Counted from the first letter of the stretch, positions 1-14,442 are shown. The stretch: 64,000 bases of DNA from Portunus trituberculatus (GCF_017591435.1 NC_059268.1:9086684-9150683), one strand, 5' to 3'. Numbers and translations: made by a program. Notes: a model not told the origin generated them from the sequence alone.

Positions 1-876
1 GAGTTTTTAAAAAATATTATGTTGTGTAGCATGTTGTTCATTCATTTTCAGTTCTCATTTTGATTCGTTACTTCAAATTATTCTATCTTGCTTTTTTTTT
101 CCTTTATTTTTTTCTCTTCCCTGTAAGGCCAAAGGAGATACCTACTAGTTAACTGGTTGAAAGGAAAGGTAATCAGGACAACAATGGGATGTAGGAACAG
201 TCTCGAATCCCCGGTCTGGGAGAGGACAACAAGAATTAGTCGCTAGGTTGGACTGGTCTTCTCGTATCGACCCTGAGTATCTTGACATATCATCAGAAAA
301 GACGACAAAGTTTTTAGAGAAGTTTAAACTCTTCATAAAATATTCGTGTCTTTTAAACGGCTACAAATTTTCGTCACTACTTTAAAGGTTTCAGAAATTC
401 CTGTAAAAGTGCAAGTGTAGCATTTAGAATATCGCCTCCAGGCTGTCCTCGCTTCCACTTGGTTTTTAATCCTCAGTAATAAACTCAGGTGTTGTTTCAT
501 CCCTCGCTCCTCATCTAAGCCCTCAGTCTTCCCCTGTCAGTTCCCAATCCTCTCCTTGGAATTCTCACTCATTTCCCATCAGTTCTCAATCCTCGGCTCT
601 GAATCCTTTATCCTTCCCCAGCAAACCCTCGTCCCTCCATTCCTGTCCACGTCCCCTCGTGTCTACGTTTCGCTAATATCGGGAAAAAGGTTCGCAGGTT
701 GATGTGTTTCTCTACTTCTCTCTGCCTCAATATTTGTTGTATGTTGTACTAATCACCGTGAGCAGTAGTGACATTCCCGAGCAGTAATATTTTGGTGCTT
801 TAATTAAAGTTATGTGATATGATTCGTTATGATTATTGTACTTCAGTGGAGAAATATTATTGGGCAACTAACGAAG
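1..876. other. Noncoding, no recognised feature
   Basis: Mixed sequence with a pyrimidine-rich stretch around 480-660. I see no exon with matched splice sites and no repeat shared with the rest of the window. Confidence 0.5.
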
Positions 877-1875
<999 letters not shown>

Positions 1876-2093
1876 CGAACTCCATTTTTAAACTTTTTGG
1901 TATGTCAGAAAGGAGAAGAAAGCTGACTATAAAACTCCCAATTTGAATAGAATTTTTTTTATAATGTATGGATTTTTTCTGCATATGATCACTACCTTCC
2001 ACATGGCATCCCACATGTTGCTCTGTGATCCCAAATGTTAATGTAAGTTTTTATTTTCATTTATGGGAAAATATGGAAAAATCAATTAGCATG

Positions 2094-2094
<1 letters not shown>

Positions 2095-2162
<68 letters not shown>
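2095..2162. repeat. (GT)n microsatellite
   Basis: Pure (GT)n of about 67 bp. Confidence 0.98.
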
Positions 2163-2164
<2 letters not shown>

Positions 2165-2442
2165 TGTAGCATTTATCGATTATAAATTAATAGGTATTTT
2201 CAAAACCTCAATGCAAACGTGACTTTAATAAATGCTTTCACTATATAGCTTGGCAATATAATCCTCTCCTGAAGAAGATAGGATAATTAGGGTCAAATAT
2301 TTCAAGTTTCGTTTTACTTTCTTATAAGATTAGTGTTTTAATGTTGTCTCATTTAACTCATTCAAACATTGTATTTCAGAACATTAGAAAATATGTGAAG
2401 TTGCTAGAAACCATCAGGCCATGCATGAAAAATAACTACTGA

Positions 2443-2750
2443 TGTGGATAAGGTGGTGAGCGTGGGATCGGACAGACACCCATGCATAGGTTTGAATCCC
2501 ACCACGTGCCGCCTTGAAATTTTATCATTTGTCGAGTGGTTTAAAGTTACCTACATGCCACCGTGATTCCCAGATTTTTGGTGGAGGTGTGATTGCCTTA
2601 CACCAAAGATGCGCTTGGGTAGGTGATATGAGCCCTAATATGGGTACCACTATAAATGAAATTGCTTGCGCCGCAGATGGGTGGAAGTTGGACAGCGCTT
2701 CCCATTCATGCTCTTCAAGTATACCTGCAGGTGCTGTTCATAACATTAAA
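2443..2750 (+). mobile_element. tRNA-derived SINE, family 2, copy A
   Basis: The head carries an A-box-like segment (AAGGTGGTGAGCGTGGG, 2450-2466) and a B-box-like segment (AGGTTTGAATCCC). The body contains GAGTGGTTTAAAGTTACCT, ACACCAAAGATGCG and a CTTCAAGTATACCT-type end. The same order of blocks recurs inverted at 2929-3183 and direct at 44376-44672, which shows that this is a dispersed element. A tRNA-derived SINE transcribed by RNA polymerase III is the natural reading. The source tRNA cannot be assigned by eye, and copy A is diverged. Confidence 0.75.
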
Positions 2751-2928
2751 TGAAAATCCTCATCAAGTAGTTTATCCAATCTTATTTCAGATATCTCTAT
2801 TAATTCAGCACTAACAACCTGATTTTGAGTGTATTCCAGTCATCAACAACTTTATTTCAGTAGTTCAAGAATCATTCTATTTAAGATACCAAAATACATT
2901 GAACAAAAACATTTTACCTTTTTTTTAT

Positions 2929-3183
2929 GTCATGGCCTATAGCGCCTGGAGGTTTACTTGAAGAGTATGTATGGGAAGCGCTGTTCTGCTTCCACCCATT
3001 AGTGGCGCAGGCAATTTCATTTATAGTGGTAACCATATTAGGACGTATATCACCACCCAAGCGCATCTTTGGTGTAACCACCTAGAACCTGGGTATCATG
3101 GTCACATGTAGGTAACTTTAAACCACTCGACAAATGGCTAGTTTCAAGGCGGTACATGGTGGGATTCGAACCCGATCCCACGA
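2929..3183 (-). mobile_element. tRNA-derived SINE, family 2, copy B (inverted)
   Basis: On the minus strand this reads GGGTTCGAATCCC (B box) followed by the same body blocks as copy A and ends near the CTTCAAGTAAACCTCC motif. It faces copy A across about 180 bp, so a transcript through both could fold into an imperfect hairpin of about 250 bp. The 5' part of the tRNA-like head seems to be missing. Confidence 0.75.
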
Positions 3184-3445
3184 TATTCTATTGACATATA
3201 TTTGAATATTCACTTTGCAATATTGATTCACTTCACAATAGAGGTCTTAGTTTTCCAGCTTATACTGAATGAAAGCTTGTGTTCCGAGAACCTCGAATGC
3301 CGGTATGAAGGGTCCTGACCTGGAAAACCATTGAGTTAAGTGCAGTGACCAGCGCACAGACAGAAATGAAAATGTACATAGTGCTACCATTCTGCTTAGT
3401 GATGGCTGGGTGTGTGGTGACATGGTGAAGCCTGCGCTCAACACC

Positions 3446-3532
3446 ATCACTACCACCACCATAACTATCACTATCACCATCACTACCACCACCATAACTA
3501 CCACTATCACCATCACTACCACTATCATCATC

Positions 3533-3564
<32 letters not shown>

Positions 3565-3597
3565 CAACAACAACACTACCACCACCACCACCACCAT
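3446..3597. repeat. Degenerate ACC/ATC/AAC trinucleotide tract
   Basis: About 150 bp of CA-N trinucleotides: mixed ACC, ATC and ACT units, then a purer (ACC)n, (AAC)n and (ACC)n run. Its translations are poly-Thr or poly-Val and are not genes. Confidence 0.93.
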
Positions 3598-3626
3598 GCT
3601 ACTCTTGTTTTTGTTTTTACTTACCT

Positions 3627-3734
<108 letters not shown>

Positions 3735-4010
3735 ATCGGTTTCATTTCCTCTCGTTCAAATTACACAAAAGGCATTTAAAGTGTTTTGCACGGTTTATCA
3801 GGCCTCCGTACCTCCCTTGGTAATTCAGAGTTAATTAGGTAAATGCAGGTAAGCAGTGCGGGAATGTGATAGACAGACACACAGACGGACATATGAACAG
3901 AGAGACAGACCGGAAAGCCATCTCATCACTCCACCGTTGACCTCGCCATTGCCCTTTGTGGATTTCTTAACATCTCCATTGTATAAAGACACATTTCACA
4001 ACCAAGGAAG

Positions 4011-4116
<106 letters not shown>

Positions 4117-4383
4117 AGTAAAAAATGGGTGGATATAACGTGTACCCATATGTGCTACTCGTGCTTCCTGTCAAAGTTTTGCGTTCTTGAAAGGAGCATA
4201 AGGCCAGAGTGGAAAGTTATGACAAGAGGAAGACAAGGCAACTCTTTGCGCCGAGAAGCGGATAGCGAATAAAGATGAAAGCTCCAGAAAAGAGACAAAA
4301 TATTTCTCTTTTTCAAGGGAGAGATGGAGAGATCAGTGACAGGGGAGATCTCGAGAGGGGAATGAATATGATGGCACGTGCAT

Positions 4384-4387
<4 letters not shown>

Positions 4388-4453
<66 letters not shown>
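4388..4453. repeat. Compound (AC)n-(AG)n
   Basis: Short (AC)n, then (GA)n, ending 77 bp upstream of the splice acceptor at 4530. It lies within the intron just ahead of that acceptor. Confidence 0.97.
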
Positions 4454-4457
<4 letters not shown>

Positions 4458-4530
4458 TCCTTTCGTCGATCCTCTTTTCTGGAAAATATGACGGATATCC
4501 TGATGGCTTTTTTCTTTCCTTTTCTTCCAG

Positions 4531-4670
4531 ACATCCAAGAGTTTTACGAGGTCACGCTTCTCGACGACACCAAGAGCGTGCAGCAGAAGACAGCTGAGAC
4601 CCTGCAGATAGCCACCAAATGGGAGACTACCAGCGGCCCCATGTCTCCACACGTTCCTTGCCAGAAAGAT
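4531..4670 (+). CDS. Internal coding exon, unidentified protein
   Basis: A pyrimidine-rich acceptor (ttctttccttttcttccag) precedes 140 bases that end at a strong donor, GAT|gtaagt. The first two bases complete a codon from an upstream exon outside the window. The next 46 codons are open and end in phase 0. They begin IQEFYEVTLLDDTKSVQQ and continue with a Lys/Thr/Glu/Ala-rich segment ending in ATKWE, probably a single alpha-helix, then a Ser/Pro-rich linker ending CQKD. The sequence looks like genuine, balanced protein, unlike the repeat translations around it. Phase and strand match the exon at 12103. I could not assign the family; a cytoskeletal or signalling scaffold is only a guess. Confidence 0.82.
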
Positions 4671-4907
4671 GTAAGTTTTTCCTATATTCTCTACTTTTGT
4701 TTGTGTTTTTTTTTTCTTTCCTTTAAGTTATGGAAAGAAATTATGGTTGTCATTTCAAGTTAGTAGCAAAGGAAGGGCAAGTAAATCTATTGGTTGCTAA
4801 TTAATTGATTTCGCATGTGGATGATAACGAGGGATGATTATGTATATGTTTTCAGATTCCTGATTACATGTATAAAGTAGAAGTGACAGTTATCATGTCT
4901 CCTCCTC

Positions 4908-5071
4908 TTCCATCTCCTTATCCTTCTCCTTCTCTTTCTCCTTCTCCTTCTCCTTCTCCTTCTCCTTCTCCTTCTCCTTTTCCTCCTCCTCCTCCTCCTC
5001 CTCCTCCTCCTCCTCCTCCTCCTCCTCCTCCTCCTCCTCCTCCTCCTCCTCCTCCTCCTCCTCCTCTTCCA
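4908..5071. repeat. (CTT)n/(CCT)n trinucleotide tract
   Basis: A (TTCTCC)-like run to about 4980, then pure (CCT)n to 5071. It is a polypyrimidine block whose poly-Pro and poly-Ser translations are not treated as genes. Confidence 0.97.
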
Positions 5072-5132
5072 GTTATGGGTTAGATATAAGTCTTTGCTTC
5101 CAATATTTTAATACACAATTATTATTTAACGA

Positions 5133-5133
<1 letters not shown>

Positions 5134-5226
<93 letters not shown>
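5134..5226. repeat. (AC)n flanking SINE 1 copy 1, 5' side
   Basis: About 93 bp of pure (AC)n, touching the first base of the SINE head. Confidence 0.98.
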
Positions 5227-5627
<401 letters not shown>

Positions 5628-6077
5628 CCTTCACATTAACTAATATCAACTAACAAATGAAGAAGGAAGCCTTAAGAGGAAAGTCAGATAGTGAAGGTAA
5701 AACTCACCTGAAATTCCACCTGCCAGTCTTGAGTCGGCCGAATAAACAAGATTGGACAGTGCACGGACACAGCTCATGTAAGAATAGCACCGGAACATCT
5801 GCTTACGGCAATATGCAGTGTAGAGGATGATGTAAAATTCTATGAGGTAATCAGCGGAAAATCCTCCATTTCTCCCTTCTTTTCTCGTTCAGTGTTCCTT
5901 GCTTGTCAAATCGTTCAGTGGAAGCTTTGCGAGGCTCTCAATACTCACTTTGCTGCCGCGCACTTTCAACGTGAGGCTTCACTTCTATTCGATCCCAAAG
6001 ACAAAACTCAGATTGCGCACCGCTGCTGGAGTGAATTCACGCGTGCATATGTACGTGGGAAGAGGCAGCAACGAAAT

Positions 6078-6196
<119 letters not shown>

Positions 6197-6222
6197 CTTA
6201 ACACACACTTACACACACACAC

Positions 6223-8020
6223 GCACATTTTCATATCGCCAAGAGTTTCTGCCATTATCTTGTACATTATGAGTATGTTCCGCTGAGAACACCTTGGAAC
6301 TCCCCAAATAAACAAGGGGACAGGACAACGAAAACTTTTCCTTCTTTTGAAATATGTGTTGTCTCAGTTAGCAGGCTTTGTAATATTTAGTGTCTTCCAG
6401 GACGGTAGTGTGGAAGCCTTGAAGATATTACTTGGTTATCCTCTTCTCTTAGCTATCTTCCAAAATTGCACCCTCGACACGCTCGTCACTGATTTCACAC
6501 AGATCTCGGCCTCGCTTATCAGTACCTTGAAAATGTTAGCTTTAAGAAATGCAAGAAAAAATGCATTATATAGCTACAGGAATGTGGCGACCTGTCTAAC
6601 TACCATGTTGGCAGGGAGAACAGCAGTGCGTATACTAAAGAATAAAGAATGTTGTTTCAAGTCCTCGTAAGGCATTAGCAAGGACACGCCATCCTCGCAC
6701 CTCCTCACCCGCTTCTCACCCTGTCAGAAAATATGCAATATGAAAGGCGGCTGGTGTGGATGCGCGAGAAGTGCGTTTCGGTGAGATAAGGAAGATGAGA
6801 GGCCGCCAGTGTGAGAGGTGAGAGGCTGATATCAGGATGAAAGGCTTCTGTGCACACGACACCTGCCGCCATCTCGTTGACGCCACGTCTACACACTATG
6901 AATATTCATAAAATATTTTCCACAGGAGGTGATGCAGCTCCTGCCTGAGAGAGTAGACGTAGTCATATCACGTCCTTTGGTTATCATGAGAGCGACATGA
7001 CAACGTGCCATAATCAGAAAGTGTGTTTGTTCGCTGCCGTAGATCGATGTAGATCAGCGCGTCAAGTTTCGATACAAGTCGTCATGTCATATTCCAGAAC
7101 AGTATTCTTTCCTTTCTGTTCAGGAAATGCTTCATCAAACAAATACAACACGTTCTAGACTTCTAGATTACCATTTAGACACCAGAGGCAGTCACTTCAT
7201 TAGAAACAGACGATGCCTTTCTGCTGTGCCTTCGTTTCAAATTATAATACTCTTGTTCCTGGGAACAAGAACATTCTGCTGACTTCACTTTGTCATTAAC
7301 GTGACACTTTTTTTAATGAAATGGAAGTAAAGAAAAGTTCTCTTGCACTTTTGAGACCTTAGGCGCTGAAATTAAAAGCGGCTCTTCATTATATGATGTT
7401 TTGGTAACGAGACATGAAACATTTGCCACACTGTGTTGCGTAAATTGGAATTTGTCATTTGGCAGTCACGTTACCTTTCTACTCCTGGGTCAAAAAACTG
7501 GGCCAGCACTTGATAAATGGGTTTTTTTAGTGACCAGACATAAAATAATTACTCTGTCCGTAAATGAGGCCAATTTAGAAGATTATTGTGTGTATCCGTG
7601 AGTAATGAACTACTACAACAATGTGAGGTTATTGGCTCTTTGTAGGGTTGGATACTCACATACAGACATCGTTAATGAACAGCATAGATAGCTACATGTG
7701 GTGCATCCGACCAAACTGCAAATCACTAGTAATTGCCTTTAATGTGTCCTGTCATTGTTAAAGCATCTTGATGGCCTTAGTGGAAGTTGTATACAAAGTT
7801 TCCATGCGTCCATTCGTCTCACCGAGCCAGAAAATACAATATGACAAAGGATGCCACGTGATTCTTTTGTTGTAGCACTAAAAGCAAATGATCAGATTTT
7901 TTATGTGACCGACAACACAAAACATTTCTTCCCGATAACTGCAAATTATACAGTAAAACACATTCATCATAATTGTATGTTTGCTGTGAAAAGGACTGGA
8001 GAGCATTGTGGAATCAGATA

Positions 8021-8022
<2 letters not shown>
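6223..8022. other. Noncoding, no recognised gene
   Basis: No exon with matched splice sites was found. The 107-codon frame at 6347-6670 contains a possible acceptor (cttccag, ending 6400) but no donor and no known motif. An inverted repeat TCTTGTTCC-TG-GGAACAAGA lies at 7251-7270. Confidence 0.45.

Positions 8023-8094
<72 letters not shown>
8023..8094. repeat. (AT)n microsatellite
   Basis: About 72 bp of pure alternating (AT)n. It is the only long AT array in the window. Confidence 0.98.
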
Positions 8095-8098
<4 letters not shown>

Positions 8099-9542
8099 AA
8101 TATGTGTTGTTCACCTTTACTGTGCATGCGCCCATACTTATTCATAAGACAAATAAACATAAAGGAATTTTCAAACAGCCTGGTTCAAATTCTTTTTATT
8201 CTCATAAGGAATTACGTGACCTCATTTTAGATAGAATCTTTCCCCCGCAAATGTTCGTTCAATGTGAAAAGGGTTGAAAAAAACAATAAAGGTAAAAGCA
8301 TGTAGGTAACACTTATTACGACACAAAGGGAAAAAAAATTAGGAAGATGATGATGATGATGATGATGGTGATGAAGATGATGAAGATAGTGAAATTGCAA
8401 AAAAAATCCAATGCTGGAAGAAGGTTGAGAGAATAACGAGCAAAACTATTAATATGAAGATAAGCAGTGATACATAACATATCAGAAAATAAAATGTGCA
8501 TTGGATTTTAAAAAGAAATCCTCAGAAATGAAAAATGAAGAAGTTTATACATGCAGACGAGAAAAATAACGAAACTCTCCGATCCTATTTTCCTTTATAA
8601 TCTGGTAACAAGCTACCACGTCTCGTCGCCTCCGCCACACTTCACTCCAAAGAGATATTATCGATAATGAAGCACGGCTAGCTGTTATCAATCCTGTCAA
8701 CAGCACAGTAATGACGAGCTCCGTCGCGAATCTATTCCTCTTAGCGACCAGACGGAAGGGAACAAGTGTCGCATTTGGAAGCCCTTGTAACAGGTTTACC
8801 TCTGTGCCGTGGTGCCTCATTAACCCGCCTTATTAACCCGTATGGCAACTAGGAAGGGATAATGATGCTTGGAACCGATCATTGTCCAGTCAGGGAAATT
8901 TTGTTTAAAGATGACATTCATTACAGTCTCATATTGCGAAACTGATGATTGAAGGCACAGTTGGATTTCAAATCAGTGGCAGTGAAGTAGGAGACTCGTG
9001 CTCCTGAACGTGCAGAATCAAGCCCACTGGTTAGACAGAGACTATGTTACTGTGTGTTTGTGTGTGTGTGCAGTGGTTCGGTGTGTATTCAGGCGCAATT
9101 ATTTTCATCTCTACGCTGCTTCTCTTCCTTTTAGTGTCGGTTCTGCAAGGCTTTTCTCTCCCTCGTCTTTATTTTACTCAGAGACTGTAACTCAATCCTC
9201 CCTCAGTCGTCCTCGCTATCCGGCTGCGCTTACCTCACCTGATCCGTGGGCGTGTGTGTCTTGTACCACAGTCCCAACTTGCCTTGCTTTGCCTTCCCAA
9301 GTCAATTTATCACATACCGCAACTTCTCTACTAACTCTCTGTCTGAGCGAGAGTTCCAGACGACCTCCTAGAGAAGGCAGGGTTGCTGCAATACTGCCGC
9401 TCCGACACGAGAGAAAACCAACAGCATCGGCACATGAAATTGCATCGACTGCTACCGTCTGCGGAAACTTCACTCGCCGCAAAGCCAGCCAAACTTTCCT
9501 CTCGACAACAGGCACCAAGAGAACGCCAGGGCATTGTCAGAG
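8095..9542. other. Noncoding, with an open CpG-containing stretch at 9000-9540
   Basis: A short (GAT)n lies at 8346-8367. From about 9000 to 9540 stop codons are rare in several frames on both strands and CpG dinucleotides are more frequent, but no frame gives a recognisable protein or splice pair. It could be a promoter or leader region, or chance. Confidence 0.35.
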
Positions 9543-9805
<263 letters not shown>

Positions 9806-10031
9806 TATTGCGGATGTAATTACTGCGGGAAAGAAAGTGTTGGTGAAAACACTGCAGTGATACACTTCACCCGGAAACAGGATTATTTCGATGGTGTGGT
9901 GCGCGGGGCAGCAGACAGTGTGCTCAGCGGTCATGCCCTGGGGAGTGTCTGGACCATGTATTGTGTGAAGGGGGAATTATGTTTGCTGTACGACTCTCAT
10001 GAGCTTCTGGAATATTCTGGCTTTGTTGGCA

Positions 10032-10033
<2 letters not shown>

Positions 10034-10117
<84 letters not shown>
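10034..10117. repeat. (AC)n microsatellite
   Basis: About 84 bp of pure (AC)n. Confidence 0.98.
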
Positions 10118-10119
<2 letters not shown>

Positions 10120-10352
10120 GATGTCTCTTGTGTGATTCCTGTAGTAGGTCAGAAGTCCTTGGGCGAACGTCTTGGCAGTGTAGTTCCTGACCACACTGAG
10201 AAACAGACTCCTGGAAAATGCATGCGGCGGCTTGATCAGGCAGCAGTAGTGTCTTTGTGTAAGATAGTTTCCTGGCGTTTATGTGTATTTAAGATGTAGC
10301 ATGTATGAAAGTTGATATGCATTACTTTGATTAATGAAATGAATATTGTTAT

Positions 10353-10356
<4 letters not shown>

Positions 10357-10444
<88 letters not shown>
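10357..10444. repeat. (AC)n flanking SINE 1 copy 2, 5' side
   Basis: About 88 bp of (AC)n, adjoining the SINE head. Confidence 0.98.
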
Positions 10445-10446
<2 letters not shown>

Positions 10447-10727
10447 CGCGTAGTAAAGTGGTTTAGCACGCTCGACTCACAATCGAGAGGGCCGGGCTCG
10501 AGTCCCGGGAAGCGGCGAGGCAAATGGGCAAGCCTCTTAATGTCTGGCCCCTGTTCACCTAGCAGTAAATAGGTACGGGGTGTAACTCGAGGGGTTGTGG
10601 TCTCGCTTTCCCGGTGTGTGGAGTGTTTTGTGGTCTCAGTCCTACCCGAAGATCGGTCTATGAGCTCTGAGTTCGCTCCGTAATGGGGTAGACTGGCTGG
10701 GTGACCAGCAGACGACTGAGGTGAATT
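10445..10727 (+). mobile_element. tRNA-derived SINE, family 1, copy 2
   Basis: This copy has a well-preserved tRNA-like head. The acceptor 5' strand GCCGC pairs with GCGGC, the anticodon arm is CTCGA-CTCACAA-TCGAG (anticodon position CAC), and the T arm is CCGGG-CTCGAGT-CCCGG. The body contains CACCTAGCAGTAAATAGGTA and a TCGAGGGGTTGTGG block. The element ends GTGAATT, followed by (AC)n. It is closer to the presumed master than copy 1 because its stems pair better. Confidence 0.9.
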
Positions 10728-10770
10728 ACACACACACACACAGAAAGAGAGAGAGAGAGAGACTTAAAAG

Positions 10771-10830
<60 letters not shown>
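10728..10830. repeat. (AC)n, (GA)n and (TC)n cluster
   Basis: A short (AC)n SINE tail to 10741 is followed by (GA)n to about 10762 and, after a 10-bp spacer, (TC)n at 10773-10829. The GA and TC runs are complementary and could pair. Confidence 0.95.
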
Positions 10831-11768
<938 letters not shown>

Positions 11769-12102
11769 TGCAACTCACATTCCCTCATGTTTTGGTGAGG
11801 ATGAGTGGACATTAGTTGATTAGAGGCTTATGCGTCCCGCCAACACGTCACTCTGGCTAGACAGAAGTTCAGTTCCTCTTTAGAAAGGCAGTCAGTCACG
11901 GGGTCATTTTAAAGCAGAGCATCAGGTCGCCAGTCAGTTAGGAACATAAAGATTGGCTAGTTGTGCTCTCTAACTTCACACTGATGGAGGCAAAACAACC
12001 ACTGCCACTTATGTGTCTCGCGTTTCCTCAGCCTAATGCCAGTTTCTGTAACCTGACTGTGTTTATGGAGGAGGTTAACTTACTTCACTTCTATCCCCGC
12101 AG

Positions 12103-12168
12103 GAAATCGAGTTGGAAGTGAGCGATGTTCCTGATCTGCCCACGCCGGAGCCTTCGCCTGTGTTTGAG
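12103..12168 (+). CDS. Internal coding exon, 22 codons, unidentified protein
   Basis: The acceptor cttctatccccgcag is followed by 66 bases, exactly 22 codons, ending at GAG|gtgagt. The peptide EIELEVSDVPDLPTPEPSPV-FE is acidic, then proline-rich. It enters and leaves in phase 0. It therefore joins the phase-0 end of the exon at 4670 with no frame change, and could be skipped without a frameshift. A short acidic/proline linker exon of this kind is typical of disordered regions between domains. No family was recognised. Confidence 0.8.
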
Positions 12169-12266
12169 GTGAGTCTCTCCCCCGCAACACTGACGGCGGT
12201 GAAGCTGCATTATGTCTTGTAGAGATCAAATCATGTCAAATAAATGATTCACGTGAAAACCACCAC

Positions 12267-12269
<3 letters not shown>

Positions 12270-12314
<45 letters not shown>
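12270..12314. repeat. (GA)n microsatellite
   Basis: About 45 bp of (GA)n, starting 102 bp after the exon donor at 12168. Confidence 0.97.
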
Positions 12315-12317
<3 letters not shown>

Positions 12318-13295
12318 AAGAGATAAGTTACAAAGGTGAAGAGTGAGGAGGGATCTAAAAATAGGAGGCAAAAGTGAGGAGTGAAGAGGTGTCTAAAAAT
12401 AGGAGACTTGACGCTAAGGTAAAAATAGACTGAAAAATTATCTTGTAAGGAAAACTCTCACCCTTGGAAGAAGTACGTTCGTGAGCGGTAGTGGTAAGGT
12501 AGGAATTTCGAGGCATCTTGGTGTTCCTTTCCCCGTCTGAATGTAATGCAAGTATAGCCGTAGAATCGCCGGGAAACATTGCTAAATCTACTACTCTCTC
12601 TTTTTATTACTATTATTTTACGATCTATTGAGTAAAATTCTTTGATTTATATCTTTCCAGTCACTTTGATGGACGGGTATGAAAAAGGGATTGTGACGAG
12701 GAGTGCTTTAAAACTTGCAGGGAGGGAAAGAGTGACAGACAAACTGAAGAAAAGACAAAATTCTTCTAAATAGACGGATTATTCTCCTTTTAATCATTTT
12801 ATTTCATAGCAGGAATAAAAGGTTGTTATAAAGAGCTACAAGGCTCTCTCAGCAAGCACCGCCGTCACATTTTCTGTTTTCAAAATATTTAGGATATCCC
12901 ACCTTCGCATACTACTAATAGACTTAAAGTGAAACATGGCACACTAGGTCCGTAGGCTTAATCATCTATACGTTAGGGAAAGTTTGCAAGAATATGAATA
13001 TATGTACGTACATTACATCCACCTTATTTTCAGAATATATTAATTTGTCAACTATTCTGCTATTACATCTTCATAAATTCCACTAAGACTTTTTTTTATA
13101 CAAACAGACGAACGGAGACAGATAAATGTGAATGAAAAGGGCAACCCATTGAGCAAAAGATGCAGTGAAAGCCTGGATGAGAACTTTATTTACTGCTTAC
13201 CACTTCATACACAGGAAGTGAACTCGATCCATATATAAATGAATAACCCACATACTATTTTCTTTCACCGGGATTAACGTTGCTGTTCTTTGCAC
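12315..13295. other. Noncoding intron-like sequence
   Basis: AT-rich; no gene or shared repeat recognised. Confidence 0.45.
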
Positions 13296-13400
13296 GCTTT
13301 GTTTTTTCCTTCATGTAAGCGGGGAAATCTGGCCAAGGGGGATAAAAACGAATAAATGAAAAGGCCCTTACCGATGCTAGTCCCCGAGTAGGCCCCATTG
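13296..13400 (-). mobile_element. LINE 3'-end fragment (copy 1)
   Basis: Read on the minus strand, the translation ends LASVRAFSFIRFYPPWPDFP. Its tail, around CCCTTGGCCAGATTTCC, matches the tail of the minus-strand fragment at 33440-33640. It seems to be a 5'-truncated remnant of the same non-LTR retrotransposon. The diagnostic reverse-transcriptase core is absent, so the assignment rests on the shared tail. Confidence 0.5.
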
Positions 13401-13643
13401 CGAGTGGGACGCACGTTATCGCCACAATTATGTCCAACAAACGGCCAGCCACACTTGCTTTGATGTGGAAGCTGCCCTGCTGTCCCATTGTTTGTCTCAC
13501 ACACGCATCTCTCAACACACTTTGATGCACGTTACGTAACTCAAAATCAATAGCGAGGGAATGAATCTGAAACCCACCCTATAATGTATCCGCTTACTTT
13601 GACAACAGGATGAGAAAACAGAGTAGCGTTCACTGAATATTAA

Positions 13644-13840
13644 GCCCTTGACGCGTTTCCATACTCATTCTGCTTACTATTTGGTGATTTTATACAGCTT
13701 CAGAAACTAATGTGGGGGATTAAGATAGTGAAGACTGCTGCGATTAATCTTCTGAACTCCATAGACGCATCCTAATGTAAATAAAATGGTCTTATCGCAC
13801 ACAAATCACAAAGTAAAAATGTGTTCCAATATTGACGGGG
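13644..13840 (+). mobile_element. TTAA-flanked MITE, piggyBac-type, copy 1
   Basis: A 197-bp element between TTAA at 13640-13643 and TTAA at 13841-13844. It carries the shared core (ACGCGTTTCCATACTCATTC, TTTTATACAGCTTCAGAAAC, TAATCTTCTGA) and ends ATTGACGGGG. It has no coding capacity. The TTAA duplication and CCCC-like ends fit piggyBac-superfamily MITEs by established knowledge. The ends of this copy are degenerate. The unoccupied target survives at 14043-14046. Confidence 0.82.
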
Positions 13841-13844
13841 TTAA

Positions 13845-14136
13845 GAAGGAAAATCGAAAAGTAATAGGTAATCTGGTATATTTTATCTTTCTTTGTATTA
13901 GTAAAAGTATTAAAAACTATAACCAACGAATTCTGGATAAGAAAAATAATGTGGTATATTTTATCATTATCTGTATTAGTAAAAATATTGAAATTTATGA
14001 CCAAAGAGTGCTGGATGAGAAAATAGTATCGTTCACTGACTATTAAGAAGGAAAATCGAAGGATGATAGTCAAACTGGTATATTTTATCATTATTTGTAA
14101 AAGTATCAACATTTATGACCAAAGAGTGCAGTTGTT
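13845..14136. repeat. Three-unit degenerate tandem repeat of about 95 bp
   Basis: Units of about 90-107 bp share GGTATATTTTATC, a TTAGTAAAA-type block, TTTATGACCAAAGAGTGC and GGATGAGAAAA. Unit borders lie near 13951 and 14046. The segment before the MITE (13605-13639) belongs to the same array, so the MITE split a unit. Confidence 0.8.
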
Positions 14137-14187
14137 AGCTCGCACTATTCAGAAAACGAATATCTGGCACTCTATTTTTCCCGCCAG

Positions 14188-14275
14188 ATTAAAGCCCCGC
14201 TCACCCAGCACGTAATAGGGACGAAGCTAAGCCGAGGGGTTCTGATTCCTCTGTTCTGCATGGAGTGTGGTGCAA
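14188..14275 (+). mobile_element. SINE family 1 body fragment, degenerate
   Basis: GCTCACCCAGCACGTAATAG, then GCCGAGGGGTTCTG and GCATGGAGTGTGG, align in order with the family 1 body (CACCTAGCAGTAAATAGG, CTCGAGGGGTTGTGG, GTGTGTGGAGTGT). No tRNA head remains. A (GT)n array follows about 70 bp downstream. Confidence 0.6.
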
Positions 14276-14339
14276 AGGGATGGACGACCACTATAATGAA
14301 TATGCTTCACCTAACCAAAACGTGGTATCTCAAACTGGA

Positions 14340-14442
<103 letters not shown>

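Noticed and set aside
4531..4670. Naming the 4531 exon as a specific synaptic or cytoskeletal protein
   Set aside because: The segment feels familiar, but I could not recall a definite family match, and a guess would mislead.
6347..6670. 107-codon + strand frame with an internal acceptor-like site
   Set aside because: No donor, no recognisable family, and composition like the surrounding spacer.
8545..8820. 91-codon minus-strand frame with a hydrophobic middle
   Set aside because: More protein-like than most, but no known motif, no splice sites and no supporting neighbour.
13845..14136. CRISPR-like array
   Set aside because: Units are adjacent and degenerate with no spacers, and the context is eukaryotic.
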